From Acidovorax benzenivorans (GTDB lineage Bacteria; Pseudomonadota; Gammaproteobacteria; Burkholderiales; Burkholderiaceae_C), in contig NZ_JAPCKI010000001.1 of NCBI RefSeq assembly GCF_028680575.1, positions 411,781 through 475,780 on the forward strand: a DNA stretch of 64,000 nucleotides. Direction: 5' to 3'. The position numbers and the translations under genes are program-made. The notes under the pieces are model-generated. The model was not told where the DNA came from. It saw nothing but the letters and a program-made list of their open reading frames with translations, and searched no databases. Position 1 is the first letter of the stretch, and each line of letters starts with the position of its first letter. Below, piece after piece: positions 31,230 to 39,790 of this stretch.

Positions 31230-31284
31230 CAGGGGCGGGGTGCCATGACGCAGGGCCTCGCACTTGCCAGGAGGCGGCGCCCTC
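31212..31284. repeat. 17-bp perfect inverted repeat between convergent genes
   Basis: GAGGGCGCCGCCTCCTG (31212-31228) is matched exactly by CAGGAGGCGGCGCCCTC (31268-31284), with a 39-nt spacer. The left arm is inside the end of the L,D-transpeptidase gene. The right arm is 7 nt from the end of the convergent GNAT gene. The stem is extremely stable but lacks U-tracts. Confidence 0.75.
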
Positions 31285-31291
31285 CGCTGTG

Positions 31292-31843
31292 TCAGCCGTC
31301 GATGGGGGTGCGGGGGGTGTCCAGCGTGAGCTGATAGAACGCGGCATCCAGCCACCGCCCAAACTTGAAACCCACCTGGGGCATCGTGCCCGTGTGCACG
31401 AACCCCAGCTGCTGGTGCAGCCGGATGCTGCCTGCGTTCGCCGCGTCGATGCACCCCACCATGGCGTGGATGTCGGCGGCCTTCGCCCGCTCGATCAAGG
31501 CCCGCATCAGCCAGGTGCCCAGCCCACGGCCCCGGCAGTCCTTGTGGACATAGACACTGTGCTCGACCGTGTACTTGTAGGCTGGAAACGCGCGGAACGC
31601 GCCCCACGAGGCAAAGCCCAGCAGCCTGCCCTGGGCATCGGCGGCCCCCAGCACCGGGAATCCACCGGCCCGCTTGGCGGCGAACCAGCTGCCCATGGCC
31701 GACGGCGGGCGGGGCACATAGTCATACAGCGCTGTCGAGGTCACGATGGCATCGTTAAGGATGTCCAGAATGGCGCTGGCGTGTGCTGGCTCGGTGCAGT
31801 CGATGAGATGGACGTCGGGAGAGGGCGTGGTGGTGGAGTTCAT
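31292..31843 (-). CDS. GNAT-family N-acetyltransferase (phosphinothricin acetyltransferase-like)
   Basis: 183 residues from ATG 31843 (MNSTTTPSPDVHLIDC). Motifs: ILDILNDAIVTSTALYDYVPRP near the N-terminus, as in the PAT/YncA subgroup; acetyl-CoA loop VHKDCRGRGLGTWLMRALIERA (about 104-125); and NAGSIRLHQQLGFVHTG. This subgroup acetylates amino-acid-like amines such as methionine sulfoximine or phosphinothricin. It starts 35 nt after the XRE-cupin regulator, in an apparent two-gene operon, and that regulator may control it. The open frame continues upstream of the chosen start but without homology. Confidence 0.88.
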   Translation of the reverse strand: MNSTTTPSPDVHLIDCTEPAHASAILDILNDAIVTSTALYDYVPRPPSAMGSWFAAKRAGGFPVLGAADAQGRLLGFASWGAFRAFPAYKYTVEHSVYVHKDCRGRGLGTWLMRALIERAKAADIHAMVGCIDAANAGSIRLHQQLGFVHTGTMPQVGFKFGRWLDAAFYQLTLDTPRTPIDG

Positions 31844-31878
31844 GGTGGCGGGGATGGACAAAAGTGGAGGGAATCCGG

Positions 31879-32478
31879 TCAGCGGTGGCTGTGGGCGGCC
31901 ATATCGCAGAGGGCAACCAGGTAGTGGGCTTCCTGGTCGGCGGGATTGAAAAAGACCAGGGGCTCCGTGAGCCGCACGGCCAGGCAGTCGCCCTTGCGCA
32001 GCACATGGAGCGTGTCTCCCTGCGAGATCTCCATGCGGCCTTTGAGCACCCACACCTGCTGGTGCAACGAGCCGTCCAGTCGGCCGCCCTCGTAGGCCAC
32101 GCGCGCGCCAGCGGGAAACCGCACCTCCGCCAGCTGCAGCGGCGAGGGCCACGCGGGGGGCGACACCCGCTTTCTCACATAGCCGGACTGCGGGTCCATC
32201 CACTCCACCTGGTCGCCGTGCCGCACCAGCGGAGCGGCACGCGCGGCGGTTTGGGGAGTCTCGCCAAACAGTTCGCCCAGCGATACGTTCAGCGCCGATG
32301 CCAGGCGGTCGAGCACCACCGCCGTCGGATTGGTCTGGCCCCGTTCGATCGCAGAGATCATCGAGCGGCTCACGCCGGAACGGGTGGCCAGGCTGTCAAG
32401 GCTGTCGTTGCGCGACGTACGTAACCCGTGGATACGGCGACCAATCCTGGCGCTGAGGTCTTCGGCGGAGAGGGGCAT
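31879..32478 (-). CDS. XRE-family regulator with C-terminal cupin domain
   Basis: 199 residues. HTH_XRE at 10-65 (SLDSLATRSGVSRSMISAIERGQTNPTAVVLDRLASAL). Cupin_2 barrel at about 115-190 (PAGARVAYEGGRLDGSLHQQVWVLKGRMEI; GDCLAVRLTEPLVFFNP). Such proteins bind a small ligand through the cupin and repress nearby genes. It is upstream of the GNAT gene on the same strand and divergent from the esterase gene. A TTCCAATA/TATTGGAA dyad lies just upstream of its start. Confidence 0.92.
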   Translation of the reverse strand: MPLSAEDLSARIGRRIHGLRTSRNDSLDSLATRSGVSRSMISAIERGQTNPTAVVLDRLASALNVSLGELFGETPQTAARAAPLVRHGDQVEWMDPQSGYVRKRVSPPAWPSPLQLAEVRFPAGARVAYEGGRLDGSLHQQVWVLKGRMEISQGDTLHVLRKGDCLAVRLTEPLVFFNPADQEAHYLVALCDMAAHSHR

Positions 32479-32483
32479 TGAAT

Positions 32484-32519
32484 TTCCAATAAATGGGATT
32501 TGTGTGCATCATATTGGAA
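32484..32519. promoter_or_regulatory. 8-bp dyad upstream of the XRE-cupin gene, candidate operator
   Basis: TTCCAATA (32484-32491) and TATTGGAA (32512-32519) are exact inverted repeats with centres about 28 bp apart (20-bp spacer), starting 6 bp from the regulator's start codon. It is an AT-rich island in GC-rich DNA. Likely autoregulatory. Confidence 0.5.
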
Positions 32520-32659
32520 TTTTGTCACTTCAGTCCACAGGCCTGTACGGCAGGGCTGTCCAGTTTTTCCTTTCCGCAGAACGCGCCCGCGTTTTGCGCG
32601 TCACTCTCCTGTCACGCCGCCCCGGCATCGTGCGCCTTTTGTTTCTTCAAAGTCGACGC

Positions 32660-34015
32660 ATGTTTCACCTCTCACGCATTGCTGCTTGCGCCACCTTGGC
32701 CTGCGCTGTCCTGGTTCCTTCCCACGCCCAGCAGGCCTACCCCGCCACGCTGGCCGGTCACGCCGTTCTGCCCGCCCTCACGGTGATTGCCGCGCCCAAG
32801 GATGCGCCGCAGGATCTGCAGGTCGCTGGCAAGTTCACCAAGCCACGCCGCGTGGACGCCGTGGGCAGCGTGATGGGCCAGTCGGGCGGGCGCGACACGG
32901 GTGTGTCGCTGCCCTTCCAGGGCCAGCCCATCCAGGGCCACTCGGGCATCAAGCGCATGGCGGACGGATCGTTCTGGATCCTCACCGACAACGGTGCAGG
33001 CGCCAAGGCCAATTCGCCCGACTTCATGCTTTATCTGAACCACTACACCGTGGACTTCAAGACCGGCCAGTTCCACCGCAAGAACACGGTGTTCCTGCAT
33101 GACCCCGACAAGAAGGTGCCGTTTCGCATCACCCACGAAGGCACCGACAAGCGCTACCTGACCGGCGCAGACTTCGACCCTGAAAGCTTTCAGTTCGCGG
33201 GCGGCGCGTTGTGGATCGGCGAAGAGTTTGGTCCCTACCTGATCAAGGCCGACCTGAACGGCAAGGTGCTGGGTGTTTTCGAGACCCAGGTGGACGGCAA
33301 GGTCGTGCGCTCGCCCGACGCGCCCGGCGTGTTGATGCCCGGCGCACCCGACGCCAAGCCTACGCCGTTCGAGGTCAAGCGCTCCAAGGGCTACGAAGGC
33401 ATGGCCTCCAGCAAGGACGGCAGCAAGCTGTATGCGCTGCTCGAAGGCGCGCTGTGGAACGAAGGCGCCAAGGCGTATGAAAACGTGGGCGGCAAGCAGT
33501 ACCTGCGCGTGCTGGAGTTCGACGTGAAGACCGAGCAATGGACGGGCCGCCACTGGAAGTACGTGATGGAAGCCAACCACCACGCCATCGGCGACTTCAA
33601 CATGATCGATGGCACCACGGGCCTCATCATCGAGCGCGACAACGGCGAAGGCACGGCCGACAAGGCCTGCCCCGCAGACCAAAAGCGCACGGATTGCTTC
33701 CACGACCTGGCCAAGTTCAAGCGCGTCTACAAGGTCGAGCTGAGCGACGCGAACGTCGGTGGCGAAATCCGCAAGGTCGGCTACATCGACCTCATGAACA
33801 TCCAGGACCCGCAGCGCCTGGCCCGGAAGCCGCTGAACAACGGCGTGTTGACCTTCCCGTTCTTCACCATCGAGAACGTGGACATCGTGGACGGCACGCA
33901 CATCGTGGTGGGCAACGACAACAACCTGCCCTTCAGCAGCAGCCGCGACCCCAACAAGGCGGATGACAACGAGCTGGTGCTGTTGGAAGTGGGCGAACTC
34001 TTGCGCGCCAAGTAA
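32660..34015 (+). CDS. Secreted phytase-like esterase (esterase-like activity of phytase family)
   Basis: 451 residues from ATG 32660. Signal peptide of 23 residues (cleavage after SHA). The mature protein is a beta-propeller-like domain of the 'phytase-like' family: GHSGIKRMADGSFWILTDNGAGAK, LTGADFDPESFQFAGGALWIGEEFGPYLIKAD, GYEGMASSKDGSKLYALLEGAL, and DIVDGTHIVVGNDNNLPFSSSR are the characteristic blocks. A CPAD...DCFHD pair could form a disulfide. The natural substrate is unknown; this family is named for phosphoesterase/esterase resemblance. The long open frame upstream of the ATG runs against the neighbouring divergent gene and is not used. Confidence 0.88.
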   Translation: MFHLSRIAACATLACAVLVPSHAQQAYPATLAGHAVLPALTVIAAPKDAPQDLQVAGKFTKPRRVDAVGSVMGQSGGRDTGVSLPFQGQPIQGHSGIKRMADGSFWILTDNGAGAKANSPDFMLYLNHYTVDFKTGQFHRKNTVFLHDPDKKVPFRITHEGTDKRYLTGADFDPESFQFAGGALWIGEEFGPYLIKADLNGKVLGVFETQVDGKVVRSPDAPGVLMPGAPDAKPTPFEVKRSKGYEGMASSKDGSKLYALLEGALWNEGAKAYENVGGKQYLRVLEFDVKTEQWTGRHWKYVMEANHHAIGDFNMIDGTTGLIIERDNGEGTADKACPADQKRTDCFHDLAKFKRVYKVELSDANVGGEIRKVGYIDLMNIQDPQRLARKPLNNGVLTFPFFTIENVDIVDGTHIVVGNDNNLPFSSSRDPNKADDNELVLLEVGELLRAK

Positions 34016-34093
34016 CCCGGCGCCAACGTGCGGTGGGGCCGGGTGGCAAAATTCCCGGTTCCCCATCCACCGCACCCGAAAAGCCGCGCCACC

Positions 34094-34798
34094 ATGTTCA
34101 CAGGCATCGTCCAAGCCACGGCAGGCATTGCCGCCATTCACGACCGCGCAGGCCTGCGCACCTTCACGCTCGACTTTCCCGAAGGCTTCTGCCAGGACCT
34201 GGCCATTGGCGCCAGCGTGGCCACCGATGGCGTGTGCCTCACGGTCACCGAGATCCTGTCGCCCACGCAGGCCAACTTCGACGTGATGCTGCAGAGCCTG
34301 AACATCACCACGCTGGGCAGCTACGGCCAGGGCGACCGCGTGAACGTGGAGCGCGCGGCCAAGGACGGCGCCGAGATCGGTGGCCACCCGCTGTCGGGCC
34401 ATGTGGACTTTACCGGCACGCTCATCGAGCGCCGCGAGTTCGACAACAACCTGGTGTGGCGCGTGGCCGTGCCCGAGGCGTTTCGCCGCTATGTGTTCGC
34501 CAAGGGCTACATCGCCATCCACGGCGCCAGCCTCACGGTGGCCGAGGTGAACCGGCAAGAGGGCTGGTTCGAGATCTGGATGATCCCCGAGACCCGCCGC
34601 GCTACTGTGTTTGAAAACAAGCAGGTGGGCGACCGCCTGAACATCGAGATCGAGCGCAGCACCCAGGTGGTGGTGGACACCGTGCGCGAGGCCGTGCAGG
34701 AGAGCCTGGGCCGCCTGCAGCCCGTGCTGGAGGCACTGCTGAAAGAAAAGGGCCTGTCGCTCGACGACTTTGTGCAGGCGCCCGTGCTGCCGCACTGA
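34094..34798 (+). CDS. ribC: Riboflavin synthase (alpha subunit)
   Basis: 234 residues. It converts two molecules of 6,7-dimethyl-8-ribityllumazine to riboflavin. Two lumazine-binding repeats are seen: MFTGIVQATAG...GASVATDGVCLTVTEI (1-95) and GGHPLSGHVDFTG...KGYIAIHGASLTVAEV (about 96-190). The second contains the IPETRRATVFENKQVGDRLNIEIE pattern as in the E. coli enzyme. A C-terminal helix extension (LQPVLEALLKEKGLSLDDFVQAP) makes it slightly longer than typical. No other riboflavin genes and no FMN riboswitch are visible here. Symbol follows E. coli usage. Confidence 0.9.
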   Translation: MFTGIVQATAGIAAIHDRAGLRTFTLDFPEGFCQDLAIGASVATDGVCLTVTEILSPTQANFDVMLQSLNITTLGSYGQGDRVNVERAAKDGAEIGGHPLSGHVDFTGTLIERREFDNNLVWRVAVPEAFRRYVFAKGYIAIHGASLTVAEVNRQEGWFEIWMIPETRRATVFENKQVGDRLNIEIERSTQVVVDTVREAVQESLGRLQPVLEALLKEKGLSLDDFVQAPVLPH

Positions 34799-34820
34799 TT
34801 GAACAAAGCCAAGCCCTCTC

Positions 34821-35321
34821 ATGTCCGTGGTGGTGCGCCCGCTGGCGCTGAGTGACCTGGTCGACCTGCTGGCCGTGCAACTGGCCTGCTATGGCGAGGG
34901 ATTTGTGGAGAGCGGCGAGGTGTTTGTGCGCCGCCTGGCCAGCCCCGCCAATTGCTCGCTGGTGTTGGAGCAGAGTGGCAGGGTGTGCGCTTACCTGGCG
35001 GCCTACCGCAGTGTGCGCGGCAAGGTCACCCCGTTGCACGGCGACTTTGAGGCCGTGGACCAGCCCGACACGCTGTACCTGCACGACATGGCCGTGTTGC
35101 CCGCCTACGCAGGCCAGGGCCTGGCCCGCGCGTTGCTGCAGCCCTTGTGGGCGCAGGCCCGCGCGCAAGGCCTGCCACACAGCGCGCTGGTCTCGGTGCA
35201 AGGCTCGCAGGCGTACTGGCAGCGGCAGGGGTATGCACTGCAACCCCTGCAGGATGCCACCCAACAGGCGCGCCTGGCCAGCTATGGCGAAGGCGCCGCG
35301 TACATGGCGTGCCGCCTGTAG
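34821..35321 (+). CDS. GNAT-family N-acetyltransferase
   Basis: 166 residues. The acetyl-CoA-binding segment is LHDMAVLPAYAGQGLARALLQPLWAQA (about 90-115), and the end has QGSQAYWQRQGYAL. The overall order (VRPLALSDLVDLLAVQLACYG...) fits a single GNAT domain. The target is not predictable. It lies 22 nt after riboflavin synthase on the same strand and 26 nt before a Nudix gene. Confidence 0.85.
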   Translation: MSVVVRPLALSDLVDLLAVQLACYGEGFVESGEVFVRRLASPANCSLVLEQSGRVCAYLAAYRSVRGKVTPLHGDFEAVDQPDTLYLHDMAVLPAYAGQGLARALLQPLWAQARAQGLPHSALVSVQGSQAYWQRQGYALQPLQDATQQARLASYGEGAAYMACRL

Positions 35322-35347
35322 GGCCGCTGTCACCGCCCCTCGTCATA

Positions 35348-35845
35348 ATGCCCGCCATGCCCCACCGCTGGAAACCCAACGTCACCGTGGCCGCCCTCAT
35401 CGAGCGCGATGGCCGCTTTCTGCTGGTTGAGGAAGAGACGACCGACGGCCTCAAGCTCAACAACCCCGCTGGCCACCTGGACCCAGGCGAATCGCCCATC
35501 CAGGCCTGCGCCCGCGAGGTGCTGGAAGAAACGGCCCACGACTTCGAGCCCACGGCGCTGATCGGCGTGTACCTCAACCGCTTCACCAAGACACGCACGG
35601 GTGACGACATCACCTACCTGCGGTTTGCGTTTGCGGGCACGCTGGGCACGCACCACGACTGGCGCACGCTCGATACCGGCATCGTGCGCACGCTGTGGCT
35701 CACCCCCGACGAGATCCGCGCCTGCCCCGAGCGGCACCGCAGCCCGCTGCTGCTGCGCTGCCTGGAGGACTATCTGGCGGGGCAGCGCTTTCCGCTGACG
35801 CTGGTGCACACGGACATCTCCGTGACCGAGCCCGCGCCCGAATAA
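35348..35845 (+). CDS. Nudix hydrolase (NudJ-like phosphatase)
   Basis: 165 residues from ATG 35348 (alternative ATG 35357, MPHRWKPNVTV). The Nudix box spans residues 42-65: GHLDPGESPIQACAREVLEETAHD. It has all acidic metal ligands (REVLEE), but the usual Gly near the end is Ala. PNVTVAALIERDGRFLLVEEE resembles NudJ, which removes phosphate from HMP-PP, thiamine-PP or nucleotides. The NudJ neighbour in other bacteria is mnmA; here mnmA is 15 kb away. Confidence 0.85.
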   Translation: MPAMPHRWKPNVTVAALIERDGRFLLVEEETTDGLKLNNPAGHLDPGESPIQACAREVLEETAHDFEPTALIGVYLNRFTKTRTGDDITYLRFAFAGTLGTHHDWRTLDTGIVRTLWLTPDEIRACPERHRSPLLLRCLEDYLAGQRFPLTLVHTDISVTEPAPE

Positions 35846-35863
35846 GAGCGGCCCACACAACGC

Positions 35864-35924
35864 GCCTGGCGCTATTGCCTCGTCTTGTCGTACCCGGTGC
35901 GCTACCAGCGACGAAGGGCAGCTG
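35864..35924. repeat. Hairpin-forming interspersed repeat, copy B1 (degenerate)
   Basis: It shares CCTGGCG..., CGTCTTGTCGTAC and GCGACG...CTGG blocks with the clearer copy at 42891-42954. TCGTC and GACGA pair around the centre. It lies in the gap between the convergent Nudix and Bug genes. Confidence 0.55.
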
Positions 35925-35933
35925 GTCGGCCGC

Positions 35934-36908
35934 TCACTCTGCCGTGAGCTTGCGCTCCTTGATGATGGTGGCCCATTGCGTGGATTCCTTCTTCATGAAG
36001 GCCGTGAGTTCGGCGCGCGTGGTGGGCTGGGGTGTGAGGCCGTGTTTGTTCAGCGCGTCTTTCACGCCTGGGTCGTTCAGCACCTTCACGATCTCGCGGT
36101 TCCAGTGGTCCAGCAGCGCGGGCGGTGTTTTGCCCGGCGCCACAAAGGCGTACCAGTTCAGCGCCTCAAAGCCGGGATAGCCCGCCTCGGCCACGGTGGG
36201 CACATGGGGCATGTAGAAAGGGCGCGTGAGGCCCGTGGTGGCCAGCGGGATCAGCTTGCCCGCTTCAATGTGCGGCAACGCCGTGGGCGGCGCGGCAAAG
36301 TACGAGGTGACGCGCTCACCCAGCAAATCCTGCAGCGCCGGAGCGCCACCCTTGTAGGGCACATGGGTCATGTCGATGCCCGCGCGCTGGTTGAACAGCT
36401 CGCCCGCCAGGTGCGATGCCGAGCCCGCGCCGGTGGAGGCAAAGTCCACGCTGCCGGGCTTCTTCTTGGACAGCTGCACAAACTCGGCCAGCGTCTTCAC
36501 GCCCGCGCCCTTGTGCACCACCAGCACGTTCGGAAAGTTCACCCCGCCCGAGACCGGGGCCAGGTCCTTGAAGGGGTCGTAGGTCAGCTTCATCAGGTGC
36601 GGTGCAATGGTCAGCGGCCCCACCGATCCGAGCAGCAGCACCGTGCCATCGGGCGCGGCATTGGCCACAAACTGGTGCGCGATGTTGCCGCCCGCGCCGC
36701 CCTTGTTGTCCACCACCACCGACTGGCCGATGTTCTCGGAGAGCTTCTTGGCGATCAAGCGCGCCGCCGCATCGGCCGCGCCGCCTGCGGCAAAACCTAC
36801 GACCAGGGTGACGGGTTTCTTGGGCGGAAAGTCTTGCGCCGCAGCGCCGAGGGCCAGGGGCAAGGCCAACAGCGCCAGGGCGCGGTGCAGCAAGGTGCGT
36901 TTCTTCAT
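35934..36908 (-). CDS. Bug/TctC-type tricarboxylate-binding protein of the tcu operon
   Basis: 324 residues from ATG 36908 with AAGGAG 8 nt upstream. Signal peptide to about residue 24 (ALGAAA). The mature domain has the Bug signatures PVTLVVGFAAGGAADAAARLIAKKL, VVVDNKGGAGGNIAHQF, and HVPYKGGAPALQDLLGERV. It would bind tricarballylate, citrate or a related carboxylate in the periplasm. No TctA/TctB membrane components are near, although tcuA and tcuB directly precede it (40-nt gap). In Salmonella the transporter at this place is an MFS protein (TcuC); here a Bug receptor replaces it. Confidence 0.9.
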   Translation of the reverse strand: MKKRTLLHRALALLALPLALGAAAQDFPPKKPVTLVVGFAAGGAADAAARLIAKKLSENIGQSVVVDNKGGAGGNIAHQFVANAAPDGTVLLLGSVGPLTIAPHLMKLTYDPFKDLAPVSGGVNFPNVLVVHKGAGVKTLAEFVQLSKKKPGSVDFASTGAGSASHLAGELFNQRAGIDMTHVPYKGGAPALQDLLGERVTSYFAAPPTALPHIEAGKLIPLATTGLTRPFYMPHVPTVAEAGYPGFEALNWYAFVAPGKTPPALLDHWNREIVKVLNDPGVKDALNKHGLTPQPTTRAELTAFMKKESTQWATIIKERKLTAE

Positions 36909-36948
36909 TGGAGTCTCCTTCATCGTGGATGGTGTTGTGGTCTTGGGT

Positions 36949-38130
36949 TCAGTCCGCACCCAGGCCGATCGGGTTGGGCTGGCGCTTTTCCACCGCATGG
37001 CGCAGCAGAGAGGCGGTGCGGAAGATGCCGTGGGCAAACTTGCCGTAGGGCAGCGTGGCGAACAGCGCCATCACCGCGCCCAGGTGCAGGCACAGCAGCA
37101 GTGGCAGGGCCGGTGTGCCACGCGCCGCCCACAAGGCCAGGCCGCTGGTGGCGGTGAGGAACAGCAGGGCGATGAAGGCGCGGTCCATGGGCTTTTGCGC
37201 GGCATCACCGTGTTGCGGGTGACGGCGCAGGTTCAGCCGCCACAGGCCTGCCGTGCCAATCGCCAGGCTGATGCCGCCCAGGCCGCCCAGCAGCTTGGGC
37301 AGGCTGGGCAGGTCGTACGGCGCAGGCAAGGCCAGCAGGTAGTGGTACAGCGTCGCCACGCTGGTGGCCGCAAAACACAGCAAAAAGCCGTAGAACGTGA
37401 GGTGGTGCATGCGCCTGCGCGAGAGGGTGTAGGCGTCGTCCTCGTTGTGGCAACCGTCGCCATGGCCGCCGTCCAGGTATTTGAGGCGCAGCACGGCGTC
37501 GGTGGCCTCGGCCGTGGCGGGCGCGCTCAACGGCGCGCCGCTGGTGGCAGGTGTCACATCGCGCCAGAAGCGGCGCACGCCCAGGCCCAGGGCCAGCACG
37601 GCAAACAGGAACACCGGCGCAAACAAGCCCACCAGCAGGTTGTGCGGGAAGATGCCGTAGAAGCCACCCGCTGGCGATTGCCACAGCGCGCTGACGCCCT
37701 GGCCATGCAGCCCCACAGCCAGCAGCAAGAACAGCGTGAGCCCCGCCACCAGCGCCAGCGCCAACGTGAGGCCGTTGCGCTGGTACAGCTGGCCCAGCGC
37801 GGGCGGCCAGGCGTAGTCGGCATAGGTTTGCCCGCGCACCTGAGCCATGGCCTGCGGAATGTTCACCGCAAACTCGTGCGGCGGCGCGTACTGGCAGGCG
37901 TGCAGGCAAGCGCCGCAGTTGTGACACAGGTTGGCGATGAAGTGGATGTCGGCCTTGCCAAACTCCAGCCGCCGCGTCATGGCGGGGAAGACGGCGCAAA
38001 AGCCTTCGCAGTAGCGGCAGGCGTTGCAGATCTGCAGCTGGCGGGCCACTTCAGACTCGGGGGCCGACAGCACGATGTCGCCGTTGGCCAGCGCCTTGGC
38101 GTCGCGGGTCAGGGCTTCAAGCGTTTGCAT
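36949..38130 (-). CDS. tcuB: Tricarballylate utilisation 4Fe-4S/membrane protein TcuB
   Basis: 393 residues. The N-terminal ferredoxin-like part binds two [4Fe-4S] clusters: Cys35, 38, 41, 45 ([15 protein letters not shown]) and Cys69, 72, 75, 79 ([16 protein letters not shown]). Five or six TM helices with several conserved histidines ([26 protein letters not shown]) follow, fitting the CitB/TcuB family. TcuB accepts electrons from the flavin of TcuA and passes them to the membrane. It overlaps the end of tcuA by 14 nt, so the two are translated together. Confidence 0.94.
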   Translation of the reverse strand: MQTLEALTRDAKALANGDIVLSAPESEVARQLQICNACRYCEGFCAVFPAMTRRLEFGKADIHFIANLCHNCGACLHACQYAPPHEFAVNIPQAMAQVRGQTYADYAWPPALGQLYQRNGLTLALALVAGLTLFLLLAVGLHGQGVSALWQSPAGGFYGIFPHNLLVGLFAPVFLFAVLALGLGVRRFWRDVTPATSGAPLSAPATAEATDAVLRLKYLDGGHGDGCHNEDDAYTLSRRRMHHLTFYGFLLCFAATSVATLYHYLLALPAPYDLPSLPKLLGGLGGISLAIGTAGLWRLNLRRHPQHGDAAQKPMDRAFIALLFLTATSGLALWAARGTPALPLLLCLHLGAVMALFATLPYGKFAHGIFRTASLLRHAVEKRQPNPIGLGAD

Positions 38131-39583
38131 CGTTTACTCCTGTTTTTGTAGCTGCTTGCGCTTTATTCATGTGCGCTAGAGCCTGTTTCGATGCCAAGGC
38201 CGCCTGCGTACCGGCAATGCGGCCAAACGCGGTGCCAATGCTCATGCCCACCCCGGCGGTGTAGCCCTTGCCCAGCACGTTGCCCGCCATCATTTCGCCC
38301 GCCACAAACAGGTTGGGGCTGGGCTGGTTGTTGAAGCGCACCGCAGCCGTGTCGTCGGTGTGCAGGCCGAGATACGTGAAGGTGACGCCGGGCTTGAGCG
38401 CATAGCCATAGAACGGGCCGGTGTCGATGGGGCGGGCCCAGTGGGTTTTGGCGGGCGCGATGCCTTCGGTGTGGCAATCGTCCAGCGTGGTGTGGTCAAA
38501 CTGGCCCACGCGGCAGGCGGAGTTGTAGTCGTTCAGCGTGCGCATGAAGGTGTCCACGGGCAGTCCCAGCTTTTGCGCCAGCTCGGGCAGCGTGTCGGCT
38601 TTGACACCCGGAAACACGGGCGGCATGAAGCGGCCAATGGCCTTGCTGTCGATGATCGAATAACCAATCTGCCCCGGCTGCTGCGCCACCAGGCGGCCCC
38701 AGATGGCGTAGCGCTTGGGCCAGAAATCCTCGCCCTCGTCGTAGAAGCGCTCGCCGTTGCGGTTGACCACCACGCCCAGCGATACGCAGTCGATGCGTGT
38801 GCAGATGCCGCCGTCGTACAGCGGCGCACGTGCGTCGATGGCCACCATGTGCGCCTGCGTGGGGTCGCCAATGCGGTCCGCGCCATGGTCTTCAAGCAGG
38901 TGCTTGAGCAGCACCCCCTTGTTGTAGGCCGTGCCGCGGATCAGGAAGTTGTCCGCAGGCCACTCGCCGCGCTCGTTCTGGCCCCAGGCTTCGCGCAGCC
39001 ATTCGCGGTTCGATTCAAAGCCACCCGCGGCCAGCACGCAGCTTTTGGCGGCAATACGCTCGCCATTCGCCAGGTGGGCAGCGATGAAGCGGCGGCCGTC
39101 CATCTCGATGCGCTCCACGGGTACTTCGTAGCGGATCTGCACGCCCAGTTGTTCGGCGCTGCGGTAGTACGCATTGACCAGCGCTTTGCCGCCGCCCATG
39201 AAGAACGCATTGGTGCGCGCCACATGCAGCGTGCCCGCCAGCGCAGGCTGAAAGTGCACGCCGTGGCGGCGCATCCAGGGCCGACAGGTACTCGACTCGC
39301 GGATCACCAGGCGCGCCAGGTGTTCGTTGGTCAGCCCGCCCGTCACCTTGAGCAGGTCTTGCCAGAACTCTTCTTCGGGGTAGGCATCGACCAGCACGTC
39401 CTGCGGCGCGTCGTGCATGCAGCGCAGGTTGCGCGTGTGGGCCGAGTTGCCGCCGCGCCAGGCGCGCGGGGCCGATTCGAGCAGCAGCACGATGGCGCCC
39501 GCCTCGCGCGCCATCAGGGCGGCGCACAGGGCGGCATTGCCGCCACCGATGACCAGCACATCGACCACAGCATCGCCGCTCAT
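38117..39583 (-). CDS. tcuA: FAD-dependent tricarballylate dehydrogenase TcuA
   Basis: 488 residues, flavoprotein of the fumarate reductase/succinate dehydrogenase family. It oxidises tricarballylate to cis-aconitate. Seen: the FAD motif [19 protein letters not shown] (8-25), then [11 protein letters not shown], the central ...[14 protein letters not shown], and the C-terminal [19 protein letters not shown] and [19 protein letters not shown]. The last ~18 residues, through the end [16 protein letters not shown], are encoded by a copy of the interspersed palindromic repeat. The tail is thus non-homologous and overlaps the start of tcuB. Confidence 0.93.
   Translation of the reverse strand: MSGDAVVDVLVIGGGNAALCAALMAREAGAIVLLLESAPRAWRGGNSAHTRNLRCMHDAPQDVLVDAYPEEEFWQDLLKVTGGLTNEHLARLVIRESSTCRPWMRRHGVHFQPALAGTLHVARTNAFFMGGGKALVNAYYRSAEQLGVQIRYEVPVERIEMDGRRFIAAHLANGERIAAKSCVLAAGGFESNREWLREAWGQNERGEWPADNFLIRGTAYNKGVLLKHLLEDHGADRIGDPTQAHMVAIDARAPLYDGGICTRIDCVSLGVVVNRNGERFYDEGEDFWPKRYAIWGRLVAQQPGQIGYSIIDSKAIGRFMPPVFPGVKADTLPELAQKLGLPVDTFMRTLNDYNSACRVGQFDHTTLDDCHTEGIAPAKTHWARPIDTGPFYGYALKPGVTFTYLGLHTDDTAAVRFNNQPSPNLFVAGEMMAGNVLGKGYTAGVGMSIGTAFGRIAGTQAALASKQALAHMNKAQAATKTGVNDANA
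38141..38190 (-). repeat. Interspersed palindromic repeat, copy A4, forming the C-terminus of tcuA
   Basis: On the minus strand: AAACAGGCTCTAGCGCACAT, then AATAAAGCGCAAGCAGCTAC. The GCGCAAGCAGCTA block is identical to copies A2 and A3. It is read in frame as the last codons of tcuA and ends just ahead of the tcuB start codon. Confidence 0.7.
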
Positions 39584-39743
39584 GGCCGGTGGCTCCAGGC
39601 GGTGCGCTGCGCGCTGGTGAATGAAGAAGGGGGTGTGGGGCCCATGGGGTGTCTCCTGGCGCTGTTGCCGTGTCGTTCATCGGGGTGATGGCGACTGTAG
39701 GGAGACGCAGGCCCGCCGTGCAGAGGGTTCAGGTCATGGGGGT

Positions 39744-39758
39744 ATCACGGATCGTGAT
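39744..39758. promoter_or_regulatory. LysR-type T-N11-A palindrome upstream of tcuA
   Basis: ATCACGGATCGTGAT has arms ATCACG and CGTGAT around GAT and contains T-N11-A (T39745 and A39757), the LysR consensus. It lies 33 nt past the tcuR stop and about 160 nt upstream of tcuA. It is a probable TcuR site governing tcuAB separately from tcuR. Confidence 0.65.
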
Positions 39759-39790
39759 GGCTGCGGTGGGGCCGCTCTGGCGATGATTTC

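Noticed and set aside
34015-34044. ACCCGGC/GCCGGGT hairpin after the esterase gene
   Set aside because: Seven base pairs, 16-nt loop and no U-tract; too weak to call a terminator.
32672-34822. A 716-residue minus-strand frame opposite the esterase and riboflavin synthase genes
   Set aside because: Crosses two real genes on the other strand and has no family resemblance.
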